NCBI GenBank assembly: GCA_905250125.1
Contig: CAJNOL010000017.1
Coordinates: 310,001 to 374,000, forward strand
Source of the DNA: Rotaria sordida
Lineage: Eukaryota; Rotifera; Eurotatoria; Philodinida; Philodinidae
Reading direction: 5' to 3'
DNA: 64,000 nucleotides
Shown: positions 50,246 through 62,375 of the stretch, piece by piece
Layout: each line of letters opens with the position of its first letter
How positions within the stretch are numbered: position 1 is the first letter of the stretch
Made by a program: the position numbers and the translations under genes
The notes under the pieces: generated by a model
Seen by the model: the letters and a program-made list of their open reading frames with translations, nothing else
Databases searched by the model: none
Told to the model about the DNA's origin: nothing

Positions 50246-53200
50246 TTTTAATTTAGTTGAAATTAGCACATCATACATATACTTGTTTATATGGAACATT
50301 TTTATGTAATACAGATTTTGAACGTACAACAACTAATTTAGAAAGTCGAACATTAAGTATATGGAGTTTATTAAATGTTAATTCAAAACAATTTATTAAT
50401 CATTCATATAATAAAACAAAAAAAGAAGTAAATAAATTTTTTATTATATAAGATATAGCTAATGCAAAAATCGAGAAAAAATTAGATTTTATAGAATTAT
50501 ATATGAGTACATAGAGTTTACGATGCTGATTAGAGATATATAGTTTTAACACAAGAAATTTAAAAATAGTCATTTCTCAATGATTGCTCTAACTTACACT
50601 AGCCTATCTTTCGCTGAAATAGTTTGACAAAATTTGATCGTCATGATCCGATTTGGCTTATTTCACAAGACTAATAAGTTTATCTAGCTAATCGATACAT
50701 CCTTTTAATTTTATGTCTTAGCATTGTTGAGAAAACCCACTTTGTATACAATAATGACCGAAAATAAGATCGTATTTGAAAAATTTAGCTGAAAAACATT
50801 GACCTTTGGACTTAATCGATATGATATTCGGAATCAGCATAAAAAACTGTATCGAATAAATTATATGTTGTCAAAAAATATTTTCCATCAAAATCTGGTC
50901 TATACTTCCCTGCACGACAAAACTGAAGAAGGACAGGTCAGATTTTGATGGAAAATATTTTTTTGACGACATATAGTTTATTCGATGCAGTTTTTTTATT
51001 TTTCATTATGCTGAATTCGAATAAAATAATTTTAGCGAAGAATAATCAGTGTAAGGTAGAGAAATCTTCGATTTTCAAGTGAAATATCTAATTTTGTTTT
51101 TGCTAAGGCATTTTCTTATCTAAAAACTGTATCTGTAATCAGCATCATGAGTTCCATTCATTCATATATAGTTCAATGAAATTTGATTTTTGCATTAGAA
51201 ATACCTTACAAAAAAAAAAAACAAGTTAGTTTTTTTTTGTTTTTTATAGATTCTTTATCCTTCATCTTCTGTTCGTGATTTAACTATATGGTCAAATTTA
51301 TATTTACGTGATATTCGTTATACTCCCGTAGGTTCATCTGAACATGCTTCAAAAACAATTCCAACACGTATTCGTTCTTACGAAGATTTATCTACAGCTA
51401 TAACAAATAATGTACATCGTTCAACATCAGATCCAAGTTTTACTGATTCATTACCTATTGAATCATTATCAATACAAATACGTTCAAATCATAATAATTC
51501 ATTACCATATCAAATTCATTCACAATATAATCGTTCATTAAATTCAACATCAACAAATAGTTTATTTGGTCCACCACATCATCTTGGAACATTAAATGAT
51601 AGTCATCATAATGTAACCAATAATTCAAATACAAATCAAATATCATTACCATTAAATAATAGTCCTGATAATCGAATAAGACAACAAAGTTTTACAACAG
51701 ATGATTCATCACCTGATATAACACAATTAGCATTATCATTTCAACGTTTTTCATTAAATCTTTCGAGTGTTGATAATATATTACGAACAATGTCACGTCC
51801 ACGTAAACATACAAATTCAACATCAAGTACAACATCAAGTTTATCTGATGCATGGTCATTAACAAAAATAAATTCATATGATCCAAATCAAACACAACGA
51901 ATGGTTTGTTTTGAATAAAAAAAATTGATTTTTTTGTTTTTGCAAAATAAAAATGAAATTTATTTTGTTTTTTTTTAGATGCAACATTTAACATCAAATA
52001 AAATAATGAAATTAATACGAAAACGTATTGATACAGATGGTTTAACTAAAATTCCTGATCAAATTACATCAAGAATGTTAGACAAAGAACGAACTTATCA
52101 ACAACGAATTGAAAATCTTCGTGAACATGGACGACAAATGCAAAGATTTGTATATACATTAATTAATATTAGTCATAATCAAGTATATGTACATAGAAAT
52201 ATTCTCAAAAAAAAAAAACGAAATTTTTTAAAATCTTTTTCTTTATTTAGAATATATCTCCATGTATGGATGCTAGATCACAGAGTAATATAAATTCTAT
52301 TGAAACATTATCATGTTCATCATGGCAAAAAATCGATAATACAGATGCTGGTATAACACGTTGGTTACCAGATTTTACTGCTCAAACATGTCATTCATGT
52401 CATGTAAAATTTCAACAATGGCCTATCTCACGTAAACATCATTGTCGAAGTAGGTAGAAAAAAAGAAAAGTTAATTTTTGAAGAATATCAAAAAAATAAA
52501 AATACTCATCCATCTTTTTTTTTGAAATGGTCATCAAATCGGAGAAAGTGAGGCGTTTCTGTACTTGAAAAATTTGGTTTGAGAAAAATGCGGTTCGTTA
52601 TTTCCTTAAAACTTTTTTAAAATTTTATTGTTGTAGAATAGAGTTGTTTCCTAACAAGAATGTTCGATTAGATTTGAGTCCATATATCTATCTAGAGCAA
52701 AGAATCAATCTAATATCATTAAAATGTGATGAAGAGTATTTTGAGACTTGTAAGAGATTGTTAATTTTATTCTGCAAAAAAGTTCTTTTTTGTCATATTC
52801 TATTTTTAAATTGTGTTGAAAGTTTGTTTTTTTTCTTTTGCCTTTTTTGTAGAAAAATATTTTTAATCGAATGAATGTACTGAAATGTCATTTGCATATG
52901 TAAAAACACTTAAAACAAATTGACAAGAATATTTTTGAAAGAAGTTTTTCTAATAATTGAAAGTGTAAAAGAAATTGGTAATCAGTCATATTATTAAAAT
53001 ATGTATATTAATACACAATGAATAATTTCTATAGAGCACATGGATATGGCTTATTGTTTATGAAAAAAAAAAACAACGTATTTTTTTTTCATAGAAATAT
53101 TTATTTCCAGTACTCAACAAAAAATTCATGGAAACAATTCGTAAAAGAATATTTTCGATGGAAAATGCATGAGAGGAATCCTTTCCCTTACCTAAACTTT

Positions 53201-53992
53201 TGTTGAAAAAATTTTTTTGATTTTAAAAATCAATAAATATTATATCATTCCATGCAGTTTTTCGTGCTGATTCCAAATATGTCCTTATTTTTCTCTGAAA
53301 ATAATTCTGAGACAAAAGTCACGAGGGAATCTCTTCAGCTGCCTCCTTCCGCTTTAAATAATCGTTTTGCCTGTATATACTACATAGTGTTCTAACAAAA
53401 ACTCTAAAGAGGTTTGAGTTCTTAATATGTCTATTTTCTAAAGATCCGAGGTTTTCGAAAAACTCATATTTTGATCTGAAATTTTTCCCATATAGAGAAT
53501 TCAACTAGACTAGTTTTCATTAAAAAAATCCAAAAGTTTTAAACACGGTCTCAGATCTCGAAGAGACTTTATTGAAAACTTCTGAATTATCTTAAGAAAG
53601 CTAGTCTAGTTCAGTTCTCTATATGCACAAAGCTTCAGTGTCAAAATTCGATAGCTTAGTCAAATATTAATTGTTACATTAAAGTTTTTTATGTGTAGAA
53701 GAATTTTTGTAAATCCAAAATTCGACCATTGACCAAAGTATATCGAATATTTAATTATATCATCTAAAGTCGAAGAAATTTCCTTAGAAGGTTCATGTTA
53801 ATTAAATATGATATGTTCTTTTTGTTGACTAAAAGAATTTATATTTTAGAATGTGGAAATATATTTTGTAACAATTGTACTAATAATTACAAATTAATTC
53901 CATCATTAAATTTAAAAGAACCTGTACGTGTTTGTCGTGATTGTTTTCGTACAACCGATGATTATAGTAATAACAATAACAATAACAATAAC

Positions 53993-54027
<35 letters not shown>

Positions 54028-54145
54028 AAGTATTGAACCAGCAAGAACGGCTACTCCAATACCTATACAGAGTGGTTGTCGACAGTCTAATGGAACATCT
54101 AATGGATCATTTAATTCTCCAGGTGGACAAAAAGTTAAAGGATAA
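48265..54145 (+). CDS. MTMR3/4: Myotubularin-related 3-phosphatase MTMR3/4 (FYVE)
   Basis: Eight exons (48265-48968, 49025-49375, 49795-50176, 50257-50427, 51250-51903, 51979-52182, 52251-52449, 53850-54145) give 986 residues. It dephosphorylates PI3P and PI(3,5)P2 on endosomal and autophagic membranes. The N-terminal PH-GRAM domain (about 40-150) and myotubularin phosphatase follow. The CX5R loop is intact (HCSDGWDRT, Cys391 to Arg397), with YYRTIEGFQILV and FGHKFADRCGHG. A long Ser/Thr/Asn-rich linker and a coiled-coil segment precede a FYVE finger: WLPD (860-863), CHSC, RKHHCRKCG and RVCRDCF. FYVE plus this core identifies the MTMR3/4 pair. The extreme C-terminus has an Asn run coded by AAT/AAC (53972-54027). 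Introns 4 and 7 are 822 and 1400 bp and contain inverted repeats. Confidence 0.94.
50500..51150. repeat. Fold-back element in MTMR intron 4
   Basis: Inverted arms of about 300 bp around a short loop near 50910. Inner pairing: AAAATATTTTCCATCAAAAT against ATTTTGATGGAAAATATTTT. Outer pairing: GATGCTGATTAGAG against the inverse of TGTAATCAGCATC, and ACACTAGCCTATCTTTCGCT against the inverse of AGCGAAGAATAATCAGTGT. Most of the 822-bp intron is this element. Confidence 0.8.
53300..53645. repeat. Repeat in MTMR intron 7, shared with 25.6 kb
   Basis: The left part (CGAGGGAATCTCTTCAGCTG onward, then ACTACATAGTGTTCTAACAA and CTCTAAAGAGGTTTGAGTTC) resembles 25620-25740 inside the large palindrome. The right part contains a small inverted repeat: CATATAGAGAATTCAACTAG against CTAGTCTAGTTCAGTTCTCT. 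It is therefore a partial copy of the same repeat family, placed in an intron. Confidence 0.55.
53972..54027 (+). repeat. AAC/AAT repeat encoding Asn run
   Basis: A triplet tract coding for about 19 asparagines just after the FYVE finger, in frame with the MTMR3/4 C-terminus. It is expected to be length-variable without breaking the gene. Confidence 0.85.
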
Positions 54146-57100
54146 AATAATTCATTTTTGTTTTTCGTTTTGTGTAACACAATCTATTTTTTTGCCCGCG
54201 TGACATTTTCTTTTATAGTCTATAAATTCTTTTTTGTCGAAAGACAACTAATGTCTTCTAGACTAGATCCATCATACGATTATTTTTCGTCTCTATGAGT
54301 TCGATTCATTTTCTCCTTTCTCGCTCTCGGCAATTTAGTTTCAGCCTTCAACACGTCTAACGTGTTATCATACATTATTTATTTATTTTTTGTTTTTTTT
54401 CTCCCACTATTTCTATCGTCACACAGTGGGTTCATATTTTTGTCTTTTGCCGTTGTTTATATCATTATTCTTGTGTATATACGAACTTGTTAGTACTCAT
54501 GAATGTATATGTGAATGTGGATGTTTTTGTTTTTCTTCTTTTCTCTGATGACAATATCAGTAGAAAATCTTTTTTTCTTGGTACAATATATATATAAATA
54601 TATTACTGAATACACATACACTTTTAAAAACAAATTCTTAAGTCTTAAGATCTATATATTTTTTTTTGACTCTTTACTCATTGTCGTAAATAGCATATTT
54701 AGTTTTTGTTTTTCTTGTTTGTGTTATGTTTTTGTTTTTGTTTTTGTTTTCTTTTTCTCTTTTCAAGGTCTTATCTGCTTTCTTCTGCACAAGTGTATGG
54801 TCAAAAAGAACGAAACAAAAGACAACAAAATGAATAGATAGACGTGTGATGAGCACTTTCGAATAAATCTATGAAAAGAAAATTTGTGTTTTTTTTTTTG
54901 GATAAGATTCTTAAAAGATGGAATTGATGTGAGGAAAAGATTGAAATGAAAAAGAACCAGTAATGCATGAGCCCCTTAAGACAAGTTTGAAAACTTGATC
55001 TTTAGCTGTACAATGTCGGATTGATTTGTATTGTAATTTATTTGAAAAGAAAAAGTCTGAATAATAGAAGGGCTCAAATTTGTTTAGATGTTTAATATTA
55101 TACTTTTTTTTCAAATATACAGTTATTTCTTTTGGATTTATATCTTGATATAAAATTCTTTTAAAGACAATAAAGAACGCTAGAGCATGGCTGACATATA
55201 CTAAAGAAACAATTTCTTGTTGCACTAATTTGATCTTTGAACTATACTTTTCAGTACAAACGATAATTCGATTTAATTTGACATTCTACTATATACTGAT
55301 TTCAGCACAAGGAGTTTTTAAGTCTGTGGGGAAAACTGAGACTGGTCTATTTAAGGCAGCATATATTGTATGAGAATAGGGAATCTCCAAGTGTCATATC
55401 ACTTTTCGATTGAGACGATGTTCATTTGGTGAGTACTAGAAAACTCTAGAATGGTTTGGTTTTCCAAGCCTTCGTTCTCGAGATATCGAAATTTTACTGG
55501 ATTTTTCAACAACAAGCTGTGGTCATGTGGAAAATTGACTTTCGAATATTGACTTCATATTTTACTGAAACAAGTTTCTTAATGAAGCTAGTTGGTTGTG
55601 GAAGTTTTAGCTTTACCACTATCGGAATTTTAAAAGAAGGCACCTGGAAAAAATGCTTATAACTTTCGAACGAAAAGTCATAGCGACCTGCGGTTTTCAG
55701 CAATCGATAGAAGATTATAGGGGGCACATTTTTATATAAAAATCAAGGTTTAAATAATCGGTGATTGTGGAATCACTGAAAGAGTAGGCTCGTTATTTGG
55801 TGAAATCTCAGCAGAACAAGCTGAAACTTTTAGCATATATAGTTCCACTGTACCCTAATCTTCGCTGAAAATATCGTCGATAAATCTTGTAATGGCGAGG
55901 AATGGTGAACCAATCATCATCTGGCCTTACATAAGACTCATTCACTCAAAATATTAGGAGATGGCCTCAAATTTTGGCTGAATAAATATCATAATCTAGA
56001 CTTCATATCTATGCAATAGCATCGCACTTTGATCATAAAAATGTATGTAAATAGCCAAAATTCGACGAAGAAATGATTTTCATACAGTAAGTATTTTAAA
56101 ACAAATCTTTCCAACTTTCTTAAGAGAAATGCAGAATTTAGTAATATTTTCACAGTCTCTTCTCGTTCATTTAATCAAACTATGATATAATTGCATAGAT
56201 ATGAAGTCTAGATTATGATATTTATTCAGCCAAAATTTGAGGCAATTTCCTAATATTTTGAGTGAATGAGAGTCTTATGTAAGGCCAGATGATGATTAGC
56301 TCACCATTCCTCGTCATTACAAGATTTATCGATGATATTTTCAGCGAAGATTGGGGTACAGTGGAACTATATATGCTGAAAGTTTCAGCTTGTACTGCTG
56401 AGATTTCACCAAATAACGAGCCTACTCTTTCAGTGATTCCACAATCATCGATTATTTAAACCTTGATTTTTATATAAAAATGTGCCCCCTATAATCTTCT
56501 ATCGATTGCTGAAAACCGCGGGTCGCTATGACTTTTCGTTCGAAATTTATAAGCTTTTTTTCCAGGTGCCTTCTTTTAAAATTCCGATAGTAGTATTTCA
56601 TTTCTAAAGATGTAAATGTATGAATAACATTTGCTTTTACACATCAGAGAATTTCGAATATTCAATATTACAGGATAGGACATGCCACAAAAGTTATAAC
56701 TTGCCCAATTAACTAATCTTATTGAAAGTCTATTTTTCACGTGATCACAACTTCTTGTGAAAAAACCCAGTGAAATTTTTGCTATCTCGTAAACAAAGGT
56801 CTGGAAAATCAAATCATTCTAGACTGTCCTATTACTCAATAGTAGTCATCAAATAGATATCATTTTAGTCGAATAGCGAGTGGACATCTGGAGAGATTCT
56901 CTCGTAAGTTAAATTTAATAAATGGCATTTATCATATGTATATATCTAGTCTAATTAATATACTGACAAAAAAACATCAACTATTTAACGCTAGAATACA
57001 AAATATATGGTGTATAGTGTGCATATTCAACAAGTCAATGGGATCTAGCTGATCTCCTTTTCTCTGGTCGTTCATACCATTTTCCTCAATTTTAAAAATT

Positions 57101-58876
57101 GAATAGATCATGCATATGTAACATATCAATCAAAATAAGCCAAAAGACTAATCGAATGTTCACAAACATAAGTTTTTAATGCGCTGCGAAGCAGAGCATT
57201 TACGTAGTCGCTCGCATACGTATTCGGCCTCCACACTTTGCGTGTTTTTCGCTATAACAAAATCTGTACTTTGTGTTGCAATGTTCTAGAGAACGCTAGG
57301 TCGCTAGAAATTCGTTCAAACTATGCCAGGAAGATTCATGTGTCGAGATGGTACAAAAGTTTTTGAATCTTCAGTGAATTCCGAAAAACAGCGACTTTGA
57401 TGATTTGGTCTCCATCTTTTATCCGAGATAATTACAATTGGGAAGCTAGTCTTCAGTCAGCTGAAAACTTTCGACAGGACACGACCGACTTTAGGTGAAA
57501 TTGTTTCCTTGTTCGTTTTTACTTACTAGACAAACACGTCAAAAGTTATCGTTTTCTGTTGTGATGATCTCGAGGACAGAGAGTCAGAAAATATAGAAAT
57601 AGATGCTCTTGTATTGTCTTATTCATGCATTAAAGAAGGTTATCGATTTGTAGAAAATCTTTTTCTGTACGAAATTCTTATATTTGAAATCAAAACCGAT
57701 TATATCTCTTCAGCTCTATACCTTTGTTACACTAGAAGTAGCAGAAGTAAAAAAGCTTATTGGATTTCTAGCAACAGAGCAGATGTGTATCTCACCAAAT
57801 AAGAATGTATCGAATGAAACTTAACATAACGCGTTGTTCTAAGTTTCATCTTCTATCTACATAGGACTACGGTAAGCTTTTTACTTCCGATATTCAATGT
57901 AACAAAGGTATATAATTTAAGTGATAGTTGTCGTAGTGATGCATTTTGTCATGTCTGTTTTTTAATTCCTTCTATACTTCAATCAGTTGATTTATCAACA
58001 ATTAAATTTTTCGATTTATCTTTTAAGGAAAAGCGTTTTGCGATAAATCATAGAAACGATTATTCTTTTTTTATGAAATATCGATTTTTTCGATGATCGA
58101 CATTGGTAGCTTCGTACACCATTTCTCACTCGAGTGAAACTTGAACGCCATCTAGTTAAATTTCTTTTGAATGCACATAGCATAAGTATTGTAATGAGCC
58201 TTGCACTATGTCGTAAGATTCATAGAATGACTATGAAACTGTTGTTTTTTTAATTATCATGGTAAATATTTTCTATTGTATCTGTTAGTATTTCATTTGA
58301 AGGCGTATGAAATAGAATCTATTTTTGGTGTAGTTATTCTTTTTTTTTGGATATTTTGTTACAGCGTGGAAATAAAATTATTTTGTTGACGTTTAACAGA
58401 GTTTATATCTAAATTATAAGAATATTAGAATCTTGTGTAGCGAGAAAACTCTTGCTTCATCGACCAAGATTCGGCCTACATGAATCTTGTCAGAAAGCCA
58501 AGATCTATTTTTTTAAGTAAGAATCTTATACTGAAGTATATGTAAAACAAATCTTGATTGATTATCAAGAAAAACAAAGAATAGCAACAAGAGTGTTGAT
58601 TAGTGTGATGTTTGAAAATAATTCTTCATTATTTGAGTGGAATAAATTTCTACCTATACCGACCCGAAATTTATAATAGGACATTCCAGCAAACTTTAAC
58701 AACTATAAAAAAAAAAATGATCTGATTTATCTTTAAAGCATCAACAACTCTCATGCAAATGTTTTATATGCAATACTTCCACAATTTGAAAAGAAAAAAA
58801 TTTTAATTGGCGCTATTATTCTGTTTTTATTATTTTTTATAAAAGTTTTCCTTGTTTTTTTTGCTCATCGATTAAT
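54146..58876. other. Intergenic, dominated by a palindrome
   Basis: MTMR3/4 3' UTR and T-rich sequence (54150-54900), then the palindrome at 55380-56915, then AT-rich DNA with no supported gene. Near 57180 is a somewhat less AT-rich stretch (GCGCTGCGAAGCAGAGC) without recognisable structure. Open frames at 55456-55727 and 56576-56812 lie in the palindrome arms and mirror each other, so they are not genes. Confidence 0.5.
55380..56915. repeat. 1.5-kb imperfect palindrome (fold-back element)
   Basis: Two arms of about 700 bp are inverted around a centre near 56110. Paired pieces include CTTACATAAGACTCATTCAC (about 55924) against GTGAATGAGAGTCTTATGTA (about 56263), TGAAATCTCAGCAGAACAAG (about 55800) against CTTGTACTGCTGAGATTTCA (about 56392), and CTATAGTGGT-type inner sequence. 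The right end, GGAGAGATTCTCTCGTAAG, and the left GGGAATCTCC resemble ends seen at 25630, 26700 and 53319. No coding capacity. Confidence 0.85.
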
Positions 58877-61800
58877 ATGAACGGAACTCAATCGATAATA
58901 AAAAATTATTTACTTATCTTAAAAACACTTCATGGTGATCCAGGAGAAAATATTACTGTTATTATCAAAGGTAATAGTGGACAAACAGAAAAAATATCAT
59001 TAGGAAAATCACAGGTATAAATAATAATTATGATTAATTCGAATTAATTAAATTCTATATTAACTTTAGTCATATCATAAAGCTTTTAAACATAATCAAA
59101 CTGATCTTTTTTTACTTTTATCTAATATTGATGTTAGCAAAATATTTCAAGTTGAATTTTGTGCAAATACAAATTCTAAATTTAAAGAATGGAGATTTAA
59201 TAATATTTTTATTATAGATGGTCAGTTTTCTATACAAAGGGAGATTTATCTATCGATTTTTATTTTTAGGTACTCATATTTATCGTGATGTTACTTCGGA
59301 ACATTCTCTCCTATTATCTACTGATATTTCTACTATGGTGAATGTTACTGAACCATTAATTGGATCTCAAGGTTTTTTTTTTCTCCAAGCATATCCAGAA
59401 AATTAAAAATAAAGGATAATATAGTAGTTCTTTCGAGGATGAACTTATTTCTTTTTTTTACGAGTTCCCGTTTTATGAATGTGTCTTATAGTCCTAGAAG
59501 ACAATTTCGAAGTCAATAGAATTACAGTAAAAATCGAAAAGTGTATATGAGTTCTGATTATAAGAGATACTAAATTGCTTCAAGACATGTATGTATGTAT
59601 CGTCTCGATATCAATCAAATAAATTTAGTGAACATCTTCCATCATCGTTGATTTTCTGGATGTGTTCAATGCTATTTTCCTGAAGTTTTCTTTCATTTTT
59701 TGATTGTAGAAAGTTTCTATTGTGCATTTATAAAAACTGGAAATGATTCATGTTCAAAAGGTTGTTATCCTACATTATCATTATTTGGTAATAATCAACA
59801 ACATACAGATATCAATATGAAATCATCTTATCATATGCATTCATCATCAACTAATAATAATATTGCTCTTGAAAAATATCAATTTGATATATTTCAATGG
59901 CAAGATTATAATATTGGTAATATAGAACGAATACGTTTACAATTATATTCAGAAAATAAAGAATCAAAATGTCAATGGCCTATCGAATGGATGTTTATTA
60001 TTCATAATGGATATTCTTTTACAGGTAAAAAATAGAAATTTGAATAAACGAATTATTTATTGTTGTTGTTCTTGTTTTTTTTAAAGGACGTATTGTTCTT
60101 AATCGAATTATAAAAACTGATCGATTTATTGATATTGGTTTAGAACAAAAAATATTATCAATTCCTAATGAATATGGAGATTCATCTCGTTGTCAAAAAA
60201 AATATGATGATAATATATTTTTGTCGAATATTTTAAATAAACAATCGAATGCGTAAGTCTTTAGAAATTAATATAAATAAAGTCTATTTTTATTCTCTTC
60301 AGAATTTCTGATGATATTGGTCGATATTATGTTATAATTCGAAATATTGATGGAACAAATGGTAATGTTTATATAAATTTTCATGGTGATCTTTTATCAT
60401 CGTCAGGTGAACAACATTTAATAAAATGTGAAAATTATCCTGATCATCCATTTGATAGTAAACATACAGTAAGTAAAAACTTTATATGTTCTCTCTATTT
60501 ATTTATTTTTTTTCATTTTTTGTTATTTCTTATCAAGGATTTATATCATATAAAAGCATCAGAAGTTGGTCATATTCATTCTGTATCAGTACGTCTTGAT
60601 CAAACAAATAAAGATCATAGTTTAACACTTGATTGCTTATATGTAATACATAATGCTATAGTACATGAATTTGATGTAAAATATAATATATTAAATAAAG
60701 AACAACCGAAGAAAAAATATATTTCTCTAACACATCCACCATTACCAATTGGTAAAGTTTGTTATTATATTGCTACTCATACAACTGATAAAATATTATC
60801 GAGAACAAATGCAAATTTTAAAGTTGTAGTAACAGGAACAAAAGGAATATTTGGTAAGAAGATTATATTGAATTTGAAAAACAAAAATTAGAAAAAATTT
60901 TTCTAGGACCAATGGAATTCAGAGAATCATTAACTAATGGAAATAATCCATTTGAAAAAGAATGTATTGATTTATTTCATATTGAAGATGATGATATTGG
61001 TGACCCAATATCTATAACAATTACATTAGAACCAAACGGCAAGTTTTTTTTTTTAAAGAAAATATTTTCAATTTTTGTCAATCGAAGAATAGATTACAAT
61101 ATTTTCTTCCAAAAAATTTGTTTGTCATAGTTGAATCCATATACATTTTAAACTAGTGTCCTGTAGGGATAGGACTTTTCACAACCGGAGCTAATCGATA
61201 TCCGGCAAACACTTTCACAATACGGTTTTCAAATTTTTATTTTATATGAAAAAGTATACTATTTAGTTTCTTCTATAAACAGTAACAAAATAAAGAGATC
61301 ATTTCACATTCCACAAAAAAGCAAATGATTTAGGATTCACTTGATGCCTTTCTACTTCTAAAATTCGATCAATTTCATAACGCATACGTTTGCTTGTTGC
61401 TGATGACACTGGAATTGAACACAGTGTGGAATGCCAAACGTCATAATTGTAGAATACTTTCAAACGTTGTTATCTCATTAATTACCGAGTACGAGATCAT
61501 ACACAGCACCCAAATCGATCCGATGAGTTTGCACTCGAACTCATGTGCCGAGCCAGGTATCCAACCCGATTGTAGAACACAAATTTAAAAAAACTATTAA
61601 TAGAAATATCAAAATATTGATTTTTCTCAGATGTTAGTCCCATTGATTTGATTTAGTGCGTTATTACTTTTGTTCGGTTGTTTACAAAGAAACGTTATTA
61701 CTCTAGATGATTTATTTAGGTCTAATGCCAAATATGTTTAGCGGTGCTAAATGTGAACGGTAATTTATTTTTATTATCTTTCTATATTGAAAGAAAAATT

Positions 61801-62314
61801 CTTTTTTTTTTGTATTTATTTCTATAGAATAATGGTCATAAAAAATGGTGAATATAATTCATTATGGCAATTAGTTGGTGATCTAAAATCAAAAGAATCC
61901 AAAACAATTTCTTTACCTATTCAGCAACAAAAATCTACTAAAAATCAGATCATTTCTGTCGAAGATTTACACTTGAAAAATGTTGATGAAATAACTCCAT
62001 TGTATACTATTGAACAAATTAATTCACTTGAAACTAAAACTCAACAACATATAGAAACAAAACCAATAATAAATAATATTCAAACTTCACTTTTGAGTGA
62101 TTATCATCATGATAATTTAATATTGACTGAAATAGAAGATCATCAAAAACGTCATATATTTGCATCTAGTTTATATCAAGCTCAACAAAATTATCGTGAA
62201 TTAAGACGTTTATTAAGAAAAATGAATGGATCAATACAAAAAGAAAAGAAAACACGAGTTTCACAGAAGCAATCAATAGGTTCTACTAGACAAAAAACTA
62301 ATCGAATTTCTTAA
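58877..62314 (+). CDS. Tandem PLAT-domain protein
   Basis: Ten exons (58877-59014, 59070-59220, 59270-59371, 59710-60024, 60087-60252, 60303-60468, 60538-60853, 60907-61038, 61720-61759, 61828-62314) give 670 residues. Repeated beta-sandwich units are seen, each with a YLLILKT or NFKVVVTG-type first strand, a DLFxLxxxDIG-type segment and a W/CxxWxF-type strand near the end (KEWRFNNIFII, CQWPIEWMFIIHNG, KCERIMVIKNG). That order fits PLAT/LH2 domains as in LOXHD1-like proteins, which bind lipids or membrane partners. There is no lipoxygenase catalytic domain. The last about 130 residues are polar and basic with a helical YRELRRLLRKM motif. Intron 8 appears to be GC-AG (GCAAGT donor at 61039). 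The PLAT assignment is from pattern only. Confidence 0.65.
61039..61719 (+). other. GC-AG intron of the PLAT gene
   Basis: Exon 8 ends ACCAAACG followed by GCAAGT. The next exon begins after TTTATTTAG at 61719, and the junction restores Gly with unbroken frame. No suitable GT donor lies nearby. The 681-bp intron contains a few tRNA-like box B sequences (GTTCAATTCC on the minus strand) but no foldable tRNA. Confidence 0.6.
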
Positions 62315-62375
62315 TTCTTATAATTTTTTTTTTCTTTTTGCTTGAAATAATTAAAAAAAAGAAAAGAAAACTAAA

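Noticed and set aside
53962-54180. Antisense poly-Leu open frame
   Set aside because: It is the complement of the Asn-coding AAT/AAC tract of MTMR3/4.
55456-56812. Open frames on both strands near 55.5 and 56.7 kb
   Set aside because: They lie in the two arms of a palindrome and mirror each other. No domain, no splice structure.
61394-61590. tRNA-like box B sequences (GTTCAATTCC, GTTCGAGTGC on the minus strand) inside the PLAT intron
   Set aside because: No pairing acceptor stem, anticodon arm or well-placed box A could be built. At most a tRNA-derived scrap.
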